Shown in pieces: positions 1 to 9,322 of a DNA stretch of 64,000 nucleotides. The DNA is from DAHUYF01 sp035623985 (GTDB taxonomy: Bacteria > Pseudomonadota > Alphaproteobacteria > ATCC43930 > CGMCC-115725). Numbering within the stretch: position 1 is the stretch's first letter; the number at the start of each line of letters is the position of its first letter. The notes beneath the pieces were generated by a model. That model did no database searches. It had not been told where the DNA came from and saw only the letters and a list, made by a program, of their open reading frames with translations. The stretch is taken from assembly GCA_035623985.1 (NCBI GenBank), contig DASPSJ010000060.1, positions 186,001 to 250,000 of the forward strand. Direction: 5' to 3'. The position numbers and the translations under genes were made by a program.

Positions 1-528
1 ACGGAGGCCGGCGACGGCGACGTGCCGAGTGCAATCCAACCCTTCATCACCGCCAACAAGAAGCTCATTCTTTATCACGGCTATTCGGACGGCCTGATCA
101 CGCCTTATCGCACGGTGCGCTACTACGAGGATCTGGCGGCGATATCCGGCGGCTTCGGGACGCTTCAGGAGACCGTGCGGCTCTTCATGGAGCCCGGCAT
201 GTATCATTGCGGCGGCGGCCCCGGCCCCAACACCTTCGACACCCTGTCGGCGCTTGAATCGTGGGTGGAAGACGGCATCGCGCCGGAAGCCATTCCGGCC
301 AGCAACCCGGTCACCGGGCGAACGATGCCGCTGTGCAAGTTCCCGGAGCAGGCGCATTACCTCGGCACCGGCGACGTCGACAACGCCGCAAACTGGATCT
401 GCCCACCCAACGATCGCTCGCTGCTCGAAGTCGGGCCGGCCGGTCTCGCGGCCGGATTGGTGGGACCCCAGCTCCTGCCGGCCGTGCCGTCGCCTTTCGA
501 CCCGCCGGAGGGATCCGGACCAGACTGA
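1..528 (+). CDS. Tannase/feruloyl esterase family protein, 3' end only
   Basis: The reading frame is open at base 1, so only the C-terminal 175 residues are present. The fragment has two landmarks of the tannase/feruloyl esterase fold: an aspartate in 'HGYSDGLI' (about fragment residue 30) and a histidine followed by cysteine in 'PGMYHCGGG' (about residue 69). In this family they form the Asp and His-Cys parts of the CS-D-HC motif, where the cysteine is disulfide-bonded to the one beside the nucleophilic serine. The serine lies outside the window. The family cleaves ester bonds of gallate or hydroxycinnamate esters and is usually secreted. The last 40 residues are rich in Pro, Gly and Leu. 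The gene is convergent with addA. The substrate cannot be told from this fragment. Confidence 0.85.
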   Translation, partial: TEAGDGDVPSAIQPFITANKKLILYHGYSDGLITPYRTVRYYEDLAAISGGFGTLQETVRLFMEPGMYHCGGGPGPNTFDTLSALESWVEDGIAPEAIPASNPVTGRTMPLCKFPEQAHYLGTGDVDNAANWICPPNDRSLLEVGPAGLAAGLVGPQLLPAVPSPFDPPEGSGPD

Positions 529-615
529 CCCGACCGATCGGACGGCCTCTCTCCAGACCGTCAACGACGGAGAAAGGCTTGCGCCGCCGCGGACGAACGC
601 GCTTCGCGCGTTCGC

Positions 616-3600
616 CTAGGGCGCGTGGCGGTCGAGGAGCGCGGCGCTCACCGGCATGAGGCGCGGGCCTTCGGTCCAGAGGAGCGCGCAGCGTATGGCG
701 CGGCCGGGATAGATCGCCGCCATCGCCGCGCGATAGGCGGCGAGCTGGTCGAGATAAGGCGCCGGCACTTCGGCCTCGGCGCGGGGCGGCGGGCGCAGCG
801 TCTTGTAGTCGACGATCATCACCGCCCCTTCGCTCACCACCAGCCGGTCGATCTGACCGCTGAGCGCCTTGCCGCCGATGAGCGCCACCACCGGCACTTC
901 CGCGCGCGAGCCCGGCGCGAAGAGCGGCGCGAAATCGGGGTGATCGAGCACCGCCAGGGTTTCGGCGGCAAGCGCCTCTTGCTGCGCCGGGGAAAGCCCG
1001 TGCACCGGCAGCGCCAGGAAGCGCCGCGCCGCCGCGCCGCGCGCCGCCGGCGGCAGGTCCGGCAGGCTCTGCAACAGGCGATGGACGAGCCGGCCGCGCA
1101 GCAGCCCCGCCCCTTCCTCGGCGCCGAGCGGCGAGCGCGCGGCGGGATCGGCGCTGCCCGGCCGCGACGGCGCCAGCGGCCGCGGCGGGGTCGGCTCCGG
1201 CGGCGGCGGCGCCTGCGCCCAGGCGGGAAGCGGCCCGGCGCGGCCGGCAAGCTCGGGCAGGCGCTCGCTGCGGTCGGGGGTGGCGCGCTGCGGCGTAGCC
1301 AGCCGCAAGCCCCGGCCGCGCCACAGCCCGCCGCCGGGCGCAAGCTCGACCGCCTCGGCGCCCGGCGCCGCGGCAAGCCCGCGCGCGACGAGGTGATACC
1401 AGCAGAGCTCGGCGGGCTTCTGCCGGTTGTGCCAGCCGCAGATATAGAGCCGGTCCTCGGCGCGGGTCAGCGCGACGTAAAGCAGGCGGCGGTATTCGGC
1501 CTCGCGCCGCCGGCGCGCCTCGGCGAGCGCCGCTTGCAAGGCCGGCGCGTCGCAGCCCTCATGTGCCCGCCACAGCGGCAGGCCGCGCTCCGTCCAGAGC
1601 AGCGGCAGCGCCTGGCGCGGCACCTGCAAGGTGTCGGGCAAGAAGACGATCGGCGCCTGCAATCCCTTGGCGCCGTGCACCGTCAGCACCCGCACCTCGT
1701 TGCGCCCGCGCTGCTCGAGATCGCGCTTCACCTCGGTCTCGCCGGTGGCGAGCCAATGCAGGAAGCCTTGGAGCGACGGCCCATGCATGCGCTCATAGGC
1801 CAGCGCCAGCGACAGGAACTCGTCGAGCGGATCCTGCGCCTCGGGGCCGAGCCGCGCCAGCGCCGCGCGGCGCCCGCCCAGCGCGCCCAGCACCTCGGCG
1901 AAAAGCTCGTAAGGCGGCACGAAATCGGCGCGCGCCAGGAGCGCGCCCAGCCGCGCGGCAGCGTCGGCGAAATCCTGCCGCTCGCCGCCGCGCCGGCGCA
2001 GCTCCCGCCACAGCGAGCCTCGGCGCGGGAAGGCGAGGTCGTAGAGCTGCGCCTCGTCGAAGCCGAAGAGCGGGCCTTTCAGCACGGTGGCGAGGGTGAG
2101 GTCGTCCTCGGGCAGCAGCAGGAACTGGCCCAGCGCCATCATGTCCTGCACCGCGAGCTGATCGGTGAGCAGCATGCGATCAAGGCCCGCGACCGCGACC
2201 TCGACCTGCTTCAAGGCGCGCACCAGCTCGCCGACGAAGGCGCCGCGCCGGCGCACCAGCACCATGACATCGCCGGCCTGAACCGGCCGGTCGCGCGCGG
2301 CGAGCCGCTCGCCGCGCTCGAGCCAGCCCCTGATCTCGGCGGCAATCGCCTGCGCCAGCAGCGCCTGCGGCGCGCGCTGCCGGCGCTGTTCGAGCGGCGG
2401 CTCCCAGGGCGACGCATCGGGCGCGCGGTCGGGCTCGACCGCAGGCCAAAGCTCGACCAGCCCGGCATGGCGCTCGCGGAACGGCAGGTGATGGATCGGC
2501 GCGCCGTCGAGCGCCACGCCGTCGCTCGCCTCGGCGCGGGCGAAGACGGCATCCACCGCGGCGAGCACGGCATCGGTCGAGCGGAAGGAGATGTCGAGAT
2601 CGACGCTCTTCCAGCGCTGGCGCGCGGCGGCGACGCGCTTGGCGAAATAGTCGCGCAGGCGCAGGAATTCCCGGGGATCGGCGCGCTGGAAGCTGTAGAT
2701 CGACTGCTTGGCGTCGCCCACGGCGAAGACGGTGCGGCGCTCGGCGCGCGCGCCCTCGCCGACGAAGAACTCGTCGGCCAGCGCCTGCACCACCTCCCAC
2801 TGCTCCGGGTTGGTGTCCTGCGCCTCGTCGATCAGGATGTGATCGAGGCCGCCATCGAGCTTGAACAGCACCCAGGGCGCAACGCCGGGACGCTGGAGCA
2901 GATCGCGCGTCTTGAGCACGAGATCGTCGTAGTCGAGCAAGGCGCGCGCGTCCTTGTGACGCTCATAGGCGTCGAGCAGCGCCTCGCCGAGCCGTGCCAG
3001 CGCCAGCGTCGCGGCAAAGAGCGAGGCGGCGGCGCGCGCGCTCTTCATCTGCTCCAGCCGCTCGGCCTCGGCCGCGAGCGCCTGCGCCGCCGACGGCTCC
3101 TCGGCGGCGAGCTTCTTGGTCATGAGCGCGGCGCGGCGCTCGCCTTCCTTGGTGAAGAAGGCGGGGAGATAGTCCTCGATGGTCAGCGCGCGCTCCTCCA
3201 CCGAGGCCGCGAGCCAGTCGGCGATGCATCGCCCGGCGCGCTGATCGGTGACGCCGCCTCGCAGCAGCGCCGCCGCCGCGCGCCGCAGCGCCGCGCCGTC
3301 GAAGGCGACCTCGGCCGAGGCGCCAGCGACGATCGCGTCCTCGCCGAGGTCGGGATTGACGTCGAGCGCGCGGGCGAGCGCGTCGGCAAAGCGCTCGCCG
3401 CCGCGGGCGAGCGAGCGGGCAAGGCGGGCGCGTTCGAGAGCGAGCGCGCCCATCAGCGCATCGAAGCCGCGCTCGCCGACATGCCGCGTCGCTTCGGAGA
3501 GCGCGGCGGCGAGCGTGCCCTCGCCGCCCTTGCGCGCCGCCGCCAGCACGCTCTCGCGCGCCACTGCCAGCGCCTCGGCGGCGCTGCGCTCGTCCATCAC

Positions 3601-4032
3601 CGCGAAATGCGGCGAGACGCCGGCTTCGATCGGGAAGCGGCGCAACAGCGACTGGCAGAACGCGTGGATGGTCTCGATGCGCATGCCGCCCGGCGCGTCG
3701 AGCACGCGGGCGAAAAGCTGGCGCGCGCGCCGCAGCTCCTCTTCCTTCGGCATCGTGCCGGTGAGCGCCAGCAGCTCCTGCGCCAGCGCGCCTTCGTCGC
3801 GCACCGTCCAGGCGCTCAGGCGGTCGTTGATCCGGTTCGCCATCTCGGCCGCCGCCGCCTTGGTGAAGGTGAGGCAGAGAACGCGACTCGGCGGCGCGCC
3901 CGCCAGCATCAGCGCCAGCACCCGGTCGGTGAGCACCTTGGTCTTGCCGGTGCCGGCCGAAGCGGCGACCCAGACGGAGGCGGCGACATCGGCGGCCTCC
4001 TGCTGGCGCTTGCCGGGATCGGGCGCGGTCAT
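616..4032 (-). CDS. addA: Double-strand break repair helicase-nuclease subunit AddA
   Basis: This is the large subunit of the AddAB complex (the RecBCD counterpart), which unwinds and resects DNA ends for RecA loading. The 1138 residues fit alphaproteobacterial AddA. UvrD/Rep-type helicase motifs are visible: Walker A 'AASAGTGKT' (Lys30), the Walker B region 'LIDEAQDTN', motif III 'GDAKQSIYSFQRADP' and motif V 'TVHGAKGLQAPIVFLPDT'. The C-terminus has the RecB-family nuclease signature with 'GQIDRLVV' and 'IVDYKT' (Asp1075). I chose the ATG at 4032 because it overlaps the addB stop by four bases (ATGA). The open frame extends upstream but only through the antisense-like part of addB. It is the last gene of the tsaE-amgK-murU-addB-addA run. 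Confidence 0.96.
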   Translation of the reverse strand: MTAPDPGKRQQEAADVAASVWVAASAGTGKTKVLTDRVLALMLAGAPPSRVLCLTFTKAAAAEMANRINDRLSAWTVRDEGALAQELLALTGTMPKEEELRRARQLFARVLDAPGGMRIETIHAFCQSLLRRFPIEAGVSPHFAVMDERSAAEALAVARESVLAAARKGGEGTLAAALSEATRHVGERGFDALMGALALERARLARSLARGGERFADALARALDVNPDLGEDAIVAGASAEVAFDGAALRRAAAALLRGGVTDQRAGRCIADWLAASVEERALTIEDYLPAFFTKEGERRAALMTKKLAAEEPSAAQALAAEAERLEQMKSARAAASLFAATLALARLGEALLDAYERHKDARALLDYDDLVLKTRDLLQRPGVAPWVLFKLDGGLDHILIDEAQDTNPEQWEVVQALADEFFVGEGARAERRTVFAVGDAKQSIYSFQRADPREFLRLRDYFAKRVAAARQRWKSVDLDISFRSTDAVLAAVDAVFARAEASDGVALDGAPIHHLPFRERHAGLVELWPAVEPDRAPDASPWEPPLEQRRQRAPQALLAQAIAAEIRGWLERGERLAARDRPVQAGDVMVLVRRRGAFVGELVRALKQVEVAVAGLDRMLLTDQLAVQDMMALGQFLLLPEDDLTLATVLKGPLFGFDEAQLYDLAFPRRGSLWRELRRRGGERQDFADAAARLGALLARADFVPPYELFAEVLGALGGRRAALARLGPEAQDPLDEFLSLALAYERMHGPSLQGFLHWLATGETEVKRDLEQRGRNEVRVLTVHGAKGLQAPIVFLPDTLQVPRQALPLLWTERGLPLWRAHEGCDAPALQAALAEARRRREAEYRRLLYVALTRAEDRLYICGWHNRQKPAELCWYHLVARGLAAAPGAEAVELAPGGGLWRGRGLRLATPQRATPDRSERLPELAGRAGPLPAWAQAPPPPEPTPPRPLAPSRPGSADPAARSPLGAEEGAGLLRGRLVHRLLQSLPDLPPAARGAAARRFLALPVHGLSPAQQEALAAETLAVLDHPDFAPLFAPGSRAEVPVVALIGGKALSGQIDRLVVSEGAVMIVDYKTLRPPPRAEAEVPAPYLDQLAAYRAAMAAIYPGRAIRCALLWTEGPRLMPVSAALLDRHAP

Positions 4033-6980
4033 TCGCCGCCCTCGCCGGCGATCGACCATTCCTTGACCCGCGCCAGGTGGCCATAGTCGGAATGGCGCGG
4101 CGCGCGCTCCGGCCGCGGCACCGCGCGATAGGGCGTGCAGGGATCGTCGAAGCCGGCAATGAGACGGCAGAGCCCCGCCAGTGCGTCCTCGACCAGACGC
4201 CGCAGCTCCTCCGCGCTCCGGGCGAGAGGAAACGCCTCGCCCGGCGGATCGCCGCCGGAGAGCCGCCAGTATTCGAGCGCGGAAACCGCCTCGGCGGCGA
4301 TGCCGTCGAAGCCGCCGGCCTCGGCGATGGCGGCTTCGAGCGGAAGCTGCGGCGCGAAGCCTTGCCTCACTTCCTCGAGCCGGGGCACGCCGCCGGTCTT
4401 GTAATCCACCAGCACCAGCCCGCCCGCCGCGCCGCGGTCGATGCGGTCGGCCTTGGCGGTGAGCGTGAAGGCCCCGGCCGGCATCGCCAGCTCGAGCCGG
4501 CCGGAAAGCTCGCTGCGGATCAGCGCGCGATGGCGGCGGCGCTCGCGCTCCTCGGCGATGAACCAGTGGGCGATGCGCTCGAAGCGCGGCCACCAGAAGG
4601 CGCGCACGCCCGGCCGTTCCAGCGCCGCGCCGAAGGCTTCGGCGCCGAGCGCCAGAAGGCGCGTCTCGGCATCCGCCGGGAGGGCCGCGGGACAATCGCG
4701 CAGGAAGCGGTCGAGCGCCTGGTGGATGGCCACGCCGCGCTCGGCGGCGCCGGGATCGGCGTCGATCGGCTCGAGCGCCGGCAGGCGCAGGATCTTCTGC
4801 GCATAAAGCGCATAGGGATCGCGCATCCAGGTCTCGATCTGCGTCACCGAGAGCTGGCGCGGCCGCGCCGCCAGCGGCGGGCGCGGCTCCGGCGGCGCCG
4901 GCACGAGGCGGCGCTCGGGCTGGTCGAGCAGCGCCTGCCAGGCGAGCGGACCGCCGGATGGCGGCGGCTTCCAGGCGAGCCCCGCGGCGCTCATCACGGT
5001 GTCGAGGCGCAGCAGCCAGCGCGACGGCACGGTGGGCGCACCTTCGACGCGGCTGGCGCGCGTCAGGACGACGTCGCGGGCGCCCAGCGCCTGGACGAAA
5101 TCATGTGCCGCGGCGCCGATGCGGCGCTCGGGCGGCGGCAGGCCGAAAGCCTGGCGCATCGGCCGCGAGAGCCAGGGATCGCTTTCGGCCGCGGGCGGCC
5201 AGACGCCTTCGTTGAGCCCGCCGAGGATGACGAGATCGGCCTGCTGGAGGCGCGCTTCGAGCAAGCCCCAGATGGCGAGTCGCGGATGCCGGCCATAACG
5301 CGGCCGCACCACCGGTCCCGCGATCAGCGCCGCAAACAGCGCCGGGTAGTCGCGCCCGGCCAGCGGCGGCAAGGTCCGTGCAGCCGACATCAGCTCCGCC
5401 AGGAACAAGGCTGCCGCCTCGCCCGCCTCGCCGCGCCAGAGGCGCTCGGCTCCGCTTTCGGCGTCGCTCGCCGCCAGCGCCTCGGCGGCGGCAACATGCG
5501 CCGCCACCAGCTCGCCAAGAGCGATCTCCGGCGCCGCCGCCGCGCGCAGCAGCGGCGCCAGCGCCGTTTCGAGCGCCGCGACCAGCCGGCCGAGGTCGCG
5601 CTCTTGCGGCAGCACCGCTTTGAGCCCGGCAAAGCCCGGCGCCGGACGCGGGCCGCGCAGCACCGCGGTCTCGAGCCGGCGCAGCAGCGCGCGGAACGCC
5701 TCGGGCGCGCGGCCGCCGGCGGCGAGCGGATGCTTCAGCGCCGCCAGCAGCGGCAGCGGCGCCAGCTCCTCTTCCGCGAGATCGAGCAGCAGGCGCAGGA
5801 AGAGGCCGGGCGGGGTCTTGTCGAGCGGCAGGCCGGCGCTGTCGTCGATCTCGACCTGCCAGCGCTTCAGCTCGGCGGCGACGCGACGCGCGAGGCCGCG
5901 ATCGGGCGTGACCAGCGCCGCCGTCTTGCCGGGAGCCTCCAGCGCCTGGCGCAGCAGCAGCGCGATCACCGTCGCCTCTTCCTGGGGCCCGGCGCAATCG
6001 AGCCGCATCAGCCCGTCGAGCGCGCTCGCATCGATGCCGGAAAGTCCGCGCCAATGATGGCTCTCCGCCGACGGCCGCAGCGCCTCGGCGAGGAGGCGCC
6101 GGCGCGCCGCGGAGCCCGGGGCGAGGCCGGGCGCGGGCCAGTCGCGCACCATCGCGGCGTCGGTCTCGAGCCGGCGCAGCAGCAGCGCCAGGAGATGCTG
6201 GGGATGGGCGGGATCGGCGGCGACGGCGTCCCAATCCTCGATGCCGCGGTCGAGGCCGGGCAGCACGACGGCACCGCGCGGCAGGCGCGCCACCACCGCC
6301 AGCAGCTCCGCCACCGCGGCGACGCCGCCCGTGAGCCCGGCGGCGATGATGCGCGTCCGCGGCGGGTCGCGGCGCCAGGACTCGGCCTGGGCGCGCAGCA
6401 CGCGATTGCGCCGCTCGGCGGGGCCGATGCCGCCCAGCTCGGCGAGATGGCCCGGCCAATGCTCGGTGAGGATGGCGAGGAACGCCAGCACCTGCTGCCA
6501 ATGCTCGGCGAAATGCGCCGGCACCAGCTCGGCGAGATGCGCGAAATCGCTGCCTTCGGTCTCGACCTCGTCGAGAAAGCGCGCCAGCGCCTGGGCGAGC
6601 GGCGCCGCCTGGCCGGGGGCGAGCGGCCCGCTGCCCCGCGCGCGGCCCCAGGCGAGCACGAGCTTGGTGAGCGCCAGCAGGCGCAGCAGCTCCGGCACGG
6701 CGGGAGGAATGTCGACGCCGCCCGAAGCGGCGCCGTCATCGCCGAGGAGCGCCAGCTCCTCGGCGTCGACATCGCCCACCGGGACGAGGCGCGGCAGCAG
6801 CAGCGCGCGGCCGGCGCTGGCGCGCAGGAACGCCTCGGCGAGCGAGCGAGCCGCGCGCCGCGTCGGCAGCAGGATGGTCGCTTCCGCCAGCGCCAGCGGG
6901 TCATCGCCGCTCTCCGCGACGAGGCCCGCGACGAGCGCGTCGAGGAAGGGGAGATCGGGCGGGATGGTGAAGAGCGGCAT
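4029..6980 (-). CDS. addB: Double-strand break repair protein AddB
   Basis: AddB is the partner of AddA. It has a degenerate helicase-like N-terminal region ('TILLPTRRAARSLAEAFL' near residues 35-52) and a C-terminal PD-(D/E)XK nuclease domain with 'LVDYKTGGVP' (Asp859), 'QLPLEAAIA' and the family tail 'DYGHLARVKEWS'. The length of 983 residues fits the alphaproteobacterial form. The cysteine set that binds an iron-sulfur cluster in Bacillus AddB is not evident: only two cysteines follow the nuclease motif. In the complex AddB contributes one of the two nuclease strands and, in studied systems, Chi recognition. It starts 86 bases after the murU stop and is coupled to addA. Confidence 0.95.
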   Translation of the reverse strand: MPLFTIPPDLPFLDALVAGLVAESGDDPLALAEATILLPTRRAARSLAEAFLRASAGRALLLPRLVPVGDVDAEELALLGDDGAASGGVDIPPAVPELLRLLALTKLVLAWGRARGSGPLAPGQAAPLAQALARFLDEVETEGSDFAHLAELVPAHFAEHWQQVLAFLAILTEHWPGHLAELGGIGPAERRNRVLRAQAESWRRDPPRTRIIAAGLTGGVAAVAELLAVVARLPRGAVVLPGLDRGIEDWDAVAADPAHPQHLLALLLRRLETDAAMVRDWPAPGLAPGSAARRRLLAEALRPSAESHHWRGLSGIDASALDGLMRLDCAGPQEEATVIALLLRQALEAPGKTAALVTPDRGLARRVAAELKRWQVEIDDSAGLPLDKTPPGLFLRLLLDLAEEELAPLPLLAALKHPLAAGGRAPEAFRALLRRLETAVLRGPRPAPGFAGLKAVLPQERDLGRLVAALETALAPLLRAAAAPEIALGELVAAHVAAAEALAASDAESGAERLWRGEAGEAAALFLAELMSAARTLPPLAGRDYPALFAALIAGPVVRPRYGRHPRLAIWGLLEARLQQADLVILGGLNEGVWPPAAESDPWLSRPMRQAFGLPPPERRIGAAAHDFVQALGARDVVLTRASRVEGAPTVPSRWLLRLDTVMSAAGLAWKPPPSGGPLAWQALLDQPERRLVPAPPEPRPPLAARPRQLSVTQIETWMRDPYALYAQKILRLPALEPIDADPGAAERGVAIHQALDRFLRDCPAALPADAETRLLALGAEAFGAALERPGVRAFWWPRFERIAHWFIAEERERRRHRALIRSELSGRLELAMPAGAFTLTAKADRIDRGAAGGLVLVDYKTGGVPRLEEVRQGFAPQLPLEAAIAEAGGFDGIAAEAVSALEYWRLSGGDPPGEAFPLARSAEELRRLVEDALAGLCRLIAGFDDPCTPYRAVPRPERAPRHSDYGHLARVKEWSIAGEGGE

Positions 6981-7066
6981 GGCGCTCAGGCTCGAAGAGC
7001 ACCGAGCGCGCCGTCACCCCCCGCTCTTCTCTTCCCCCCCAATCCCCCGTCCCCCCTGCCTGTCCG

Positions 7067-7789
7067 TTACCGCTCCGTGCGATGGGTCGCGAGCCGCTCC
7101 TCGGCGAGTGCCAGGCCCTCGGGAGTGCCGATGTGATACCACTCGCCGTCATGGACGATGGCAGCGAGCCGGCCCGCGGCGATGGCGCGGTCGTAAAGCG
7201 GGTTGAGCGAGAATTTGCCCGGCGCCGAGCCGGCGAAGAGCCGCTTCGACAGGAGCTGCACGCCGGCGAAGAGATGCGGCGCCACCTCGCGCTCGCCGCG
7301 CCGGCGCACCTCGCCCTGGGGATCGACGATGAAATCGCCGGGGCCGTCATAGCCCAAAGCGGTGACCGTGCGTTGCATCAGCAGCAGCGCGTCGTGGCGC
7401 TCGGGATCGAAGGCGCGCGCCAGCCGCAGCAGCGCCGAGGTCTTGCCGTCGAGCCAGAAGATGTCGGCGTTGACGACATAGAAGACGTCGTCGAGCAGCG
7501 GCAGCGCCTTGAGCACGCCGCCGCCGGTCTCGAGCAGCGCCTCCTCGCGCGAGAGCGCGACCGCCGGCCGGCGCCGCTCCGCGAGATGGCGCTCGATCAT
7601 CTCGGCCTTGTAATGCGCGTTGACCACGACGCGCTCGACGCCGGCGGCCTCGAGGCGGTCGATGGCGTGATCGAGCAGCGCGCGGCCGCCCAGCGTCACC
7701 AGCGGCTTGGGCACGCGGTCGGTGATCGGCCTCATGCGCAGGCCGAGGCCCGCCGCCAGCACCATGCCGGATTTGGGCGCGAGGCTCAT
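7067..7789 (-). CDS. murU: N-acetylmuramate 1-phosphate uridylyltransferase (MurU-type nucleotidyltransferase)
   Basis: This sugar-1-phosphate nucleotidyltransferase has 240 residues. The N-terminus carries the nucleotide-binding signature 'GMVLAAGLGLRMRPITDR' followed by 'PKPL' (about residues 8-29), and 'VVNADIFW' supplies the metal-binding aspartate. Characterised MurU uses UTP to turn MurNAc-alpha-1-phosphate into UDP-MurNAc, the last step of a recycling route that bypasses de novo synthesis and underlies intrinsic fosfomycin tolerance. The assignment rests on the kinase partner immediately upstream, whose stop overlaps this ATG by four bases. The frame extends upstream as an Arg/Pro-rich shadow of amgK, which I excluded. 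A general hexose-1-phosphate specificity is possible. Confidence 0.85.
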   Translation of the reverse strand: MSLAPKSGMVLAAGLGLRMRPITDRVPKPLVTLGGRALLDHAIDRLEAAGVERVVVNAHYKAEMIERHLAERRRPAVALSREEALLETGGGVLKALPLLDDVFYVVNADIFWLDGKTSALLRLARAFDPERHDALLLMQRTVTALGYDGPGDFIVDPQGEVRRRGEREVAPHLFAGVQLLSKRLFAGSAPGKFSLNPLYDRAIAAGRLAAIVHDGEWYHIGTPEGLALAEERLATHRTER

Positions 7790-8796
7790 GCGGCGGACGC
7801 CTCCGGCGGAACGCCGCGCAGATCCGGCGGCAGATGGCGGTCGAGCCAGTCCGCCACCGGCGCCAGCGCGGGATGGCGCAGATCCCCTTCGATCAGCCGC
7901 CAGACGCGCGGGATGAAGGCGAGATAGCCGGGCTTGCCGTCGCGCCGGCAAAGCCGCGTGAAGATGCCGACGATCTTGCAGTTGCGCTGCGCGCCGAGCA
8001 CGGCATAGGAGGCGGCGAAGGCGGCGGGATCGAAATCGGGAAAGGCCGCGAGATAGCGCCGGAGCATGGCCTCGGCGAGATCCGGCGGCACGTCGCGGCG
8101 CGCATCCTCGAGCAGCGAGACGAGGTCGTAGGTTACGGGGCCGATCACCGCGTCCTGGAAATCGAGGAGGCCGCAGGCGGCGAGCCCGTCGCGCCCTTCG
8201 AGCAGCATGAGATTGTCGACGTGGTAGTCGCGCAGCACCAGGCTTTCCGGCACGGCGCGCGCCAGCGGCAGCAGCCCGCGCCAGAGCGCGAGATACTCCT
8301 CGCGCAGGCGCGGCGCCAGCGGCCTGCCCGACACCGCCGGCAGATACCAGTCGACGAGCAAAGCCGCCTCGGCCAGCAGGCGCTGATCGTCGTAAGCCGG
8401 AATCCCGGGCGCGTCCCTGGGATCGAAGCCGCGATGAAGCGCGACCAGGAGATCGACGGCGAGAGCGTAAAGCGGCTCCTCCGCGGCACCTTGTGCCAGA
8501 AGGCGCGTATAGGTGGCATCGCCGAAATCCTCGAGCAGCAAGAGGCCCAAGGCGACGTCCTCGGCGAGGATGCCGGGCGCGCTGAAGCCCAAGCCGCGCA
8601 GCAACCGCGCGATCGCCAGGAAGGGCCGCACGTCCTCCTGCGGCGGCGGCGCGTCCATCAGCACGGCGCGCAAGGGCGGCGCCTCGAGCCGATGATAGCG
8701 GCGGAAGGAGGCATCGCCGGCGAGCAGGCGGCGCTCGGCCGCGCCCCAGCCGGCGGCGGCGAGAAAGCCCGCGATGAGCTCGGCGCGCTCAGCCAT
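7786..8796 (-). CDS. amgK: Anomeric MurNAc/GlcNAc kinase AmgK (aminoglycoside phosphotransferase fold)
   Basis: This 336-residue small-molecule kinase is of the APH/choline-kinase fold. It shows an N-terminal lobe starting 'AGDASFRRYHRL', the catalytic loop 'DYHVDNLML' (His192, Asp194) and the metal-binding 'LLDFQDA' (Asp212). Together with murU downstream, this matches the AmgK-MurU recycling pair, in which the kinase phosphorylates the anomeric hydroxyl of MurNAc and GlcNAc in the cytoplasm. I chose the ATG at 8796 (MAERAELIAG). It overlaps the 3' end of tsaE by eight bases. The longer frame from 8841 would add a proline-rich segment inside tsaE. The tsaE-amgK-murU order is typical of Alphaproteobacteria. 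Confidence 0.87.
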   Translation of the reverse strand: MAERAELIAGFLAAAGWGAAERRLLAGDASFRRYHRLEAPPLRAVLMDAPPPQEDVRPFLAIARLLRGLGFSAPGILAEDVALGLLLLEDFGDATYTRLLAQGAAEEPLYALAVDLLVALHRGFDPRDAPGIPAYDDQRLLAEAALLVDWYLPAVSGRPLAPRLREEYLALWRGLLPLARAVPESLVLRDYHVDNLMLLEGRDGLAACGLLDFQDAVIGPVTYDLVSLLEDARRDVPPDLAEAMLRRYLAAFPDFDPAAFAASYAVLGAQRNCKIVGIFTRLCRRDGKPGYLAFIPRVWRLIEGDLRHPALAPVADWLDRHLPPDLRGVPPEASAA

Positions 8797-9295
8797 CGGC
8801 GATGCCGCCAAGGCGGCCTTCCCAGGCGGGGGAGGCGGCAAGCCGGGCGAGGCGGGCGCCGGGATGGCGGCCTTCGGCGAGCGCCAGCAGCAGGTGCTCG
8901 GCCGGCAGCAGCCTGCCCAGGCGCTCCGGCCATTCGATCAGGCTGATGCCCTCGGCCCAGGCTTCCTCGATGCCGAGCTCCCAGGCTTCTTCGGGCGCGG
9001 AGAGGCGGTAGAGGTCGAAATGCCACACCGGCGGCTTGTCGGCAAAAGCATAGATCTCCACCAGGGTGAAAGTCGGGCTCGGCACCTCCTCTTCGGTGCC
9101 GCCATAGGCGCGGATGAAGGCGCGGGCGAAGGTCGTCTTGCCGCTGCCCAGCGGCCCCTCGAGGCCGATGACGTCGCCGCGCCGGGCGCGCCCCGCCAGC
9201 AGCGCGGCAAGCCCGGCCGTGGCGGCCTCGTCCGGCAGGTCGACGAGCAAGTCTCTCGCGGCGTCCACGGCGCCCCTTGTATCCCGTCCGGCCAA
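8789..9295 (-). CDS. tsaE: tRNA threonylcarbamoyladenosine biosynthesis ATPase TsaE
   Basis: TsaE is the P-loop ATPase that works with TsaB and TsaD to place threonylcarbamoyl on A37 of ANN-decoding tRNAs. The 168-residue protein has Walker A 'GPLGSGKTT' (residues 47-55) followed by family blocks 'SPTFTLV', 'WHFDLYRL' and 'LIEWPERLG'. The length is normal. It appears to be the first gene of the minus-strand operon that continues through amgK, murU, addB and addA. Only 27 bases separate its start from the stop of the lipoprotein gene, which lies upstream in the direction of transcription, so read-through from that gene is possible. Confidence 0.93.
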   Translation of the reverse strand: MAGRDTRGAVDAARDLLVDLPDEAATAGLAALLAGRARRGDVIGLEGPLGSGKTTFARAFIRAYGGTEEEVPSPTFTLVEIYAFADKPPVWHFDLYRLSAPEEAWELGIEEAWAEGISLIEWPERLGRLLPAEHLLLALAEGRHPGARLARLAASPAWEGRLGGIADG

Positions 9296-9322
9296 GCCGT
9301 CGCAACCGCCGCGGCGGGGCGA

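Noticed and set aside
625..4086. Very long plus-strand open frame of 1153 codons opposite addA
   Set aside because: It is an antisense shadow of addA in G+C-rich DNA: Arg/Ala/Gln-rich translation without any domain. The same applies to the long frames opposite addB, the oxidoreductase operon, rocD, the patatin gene and pckA.
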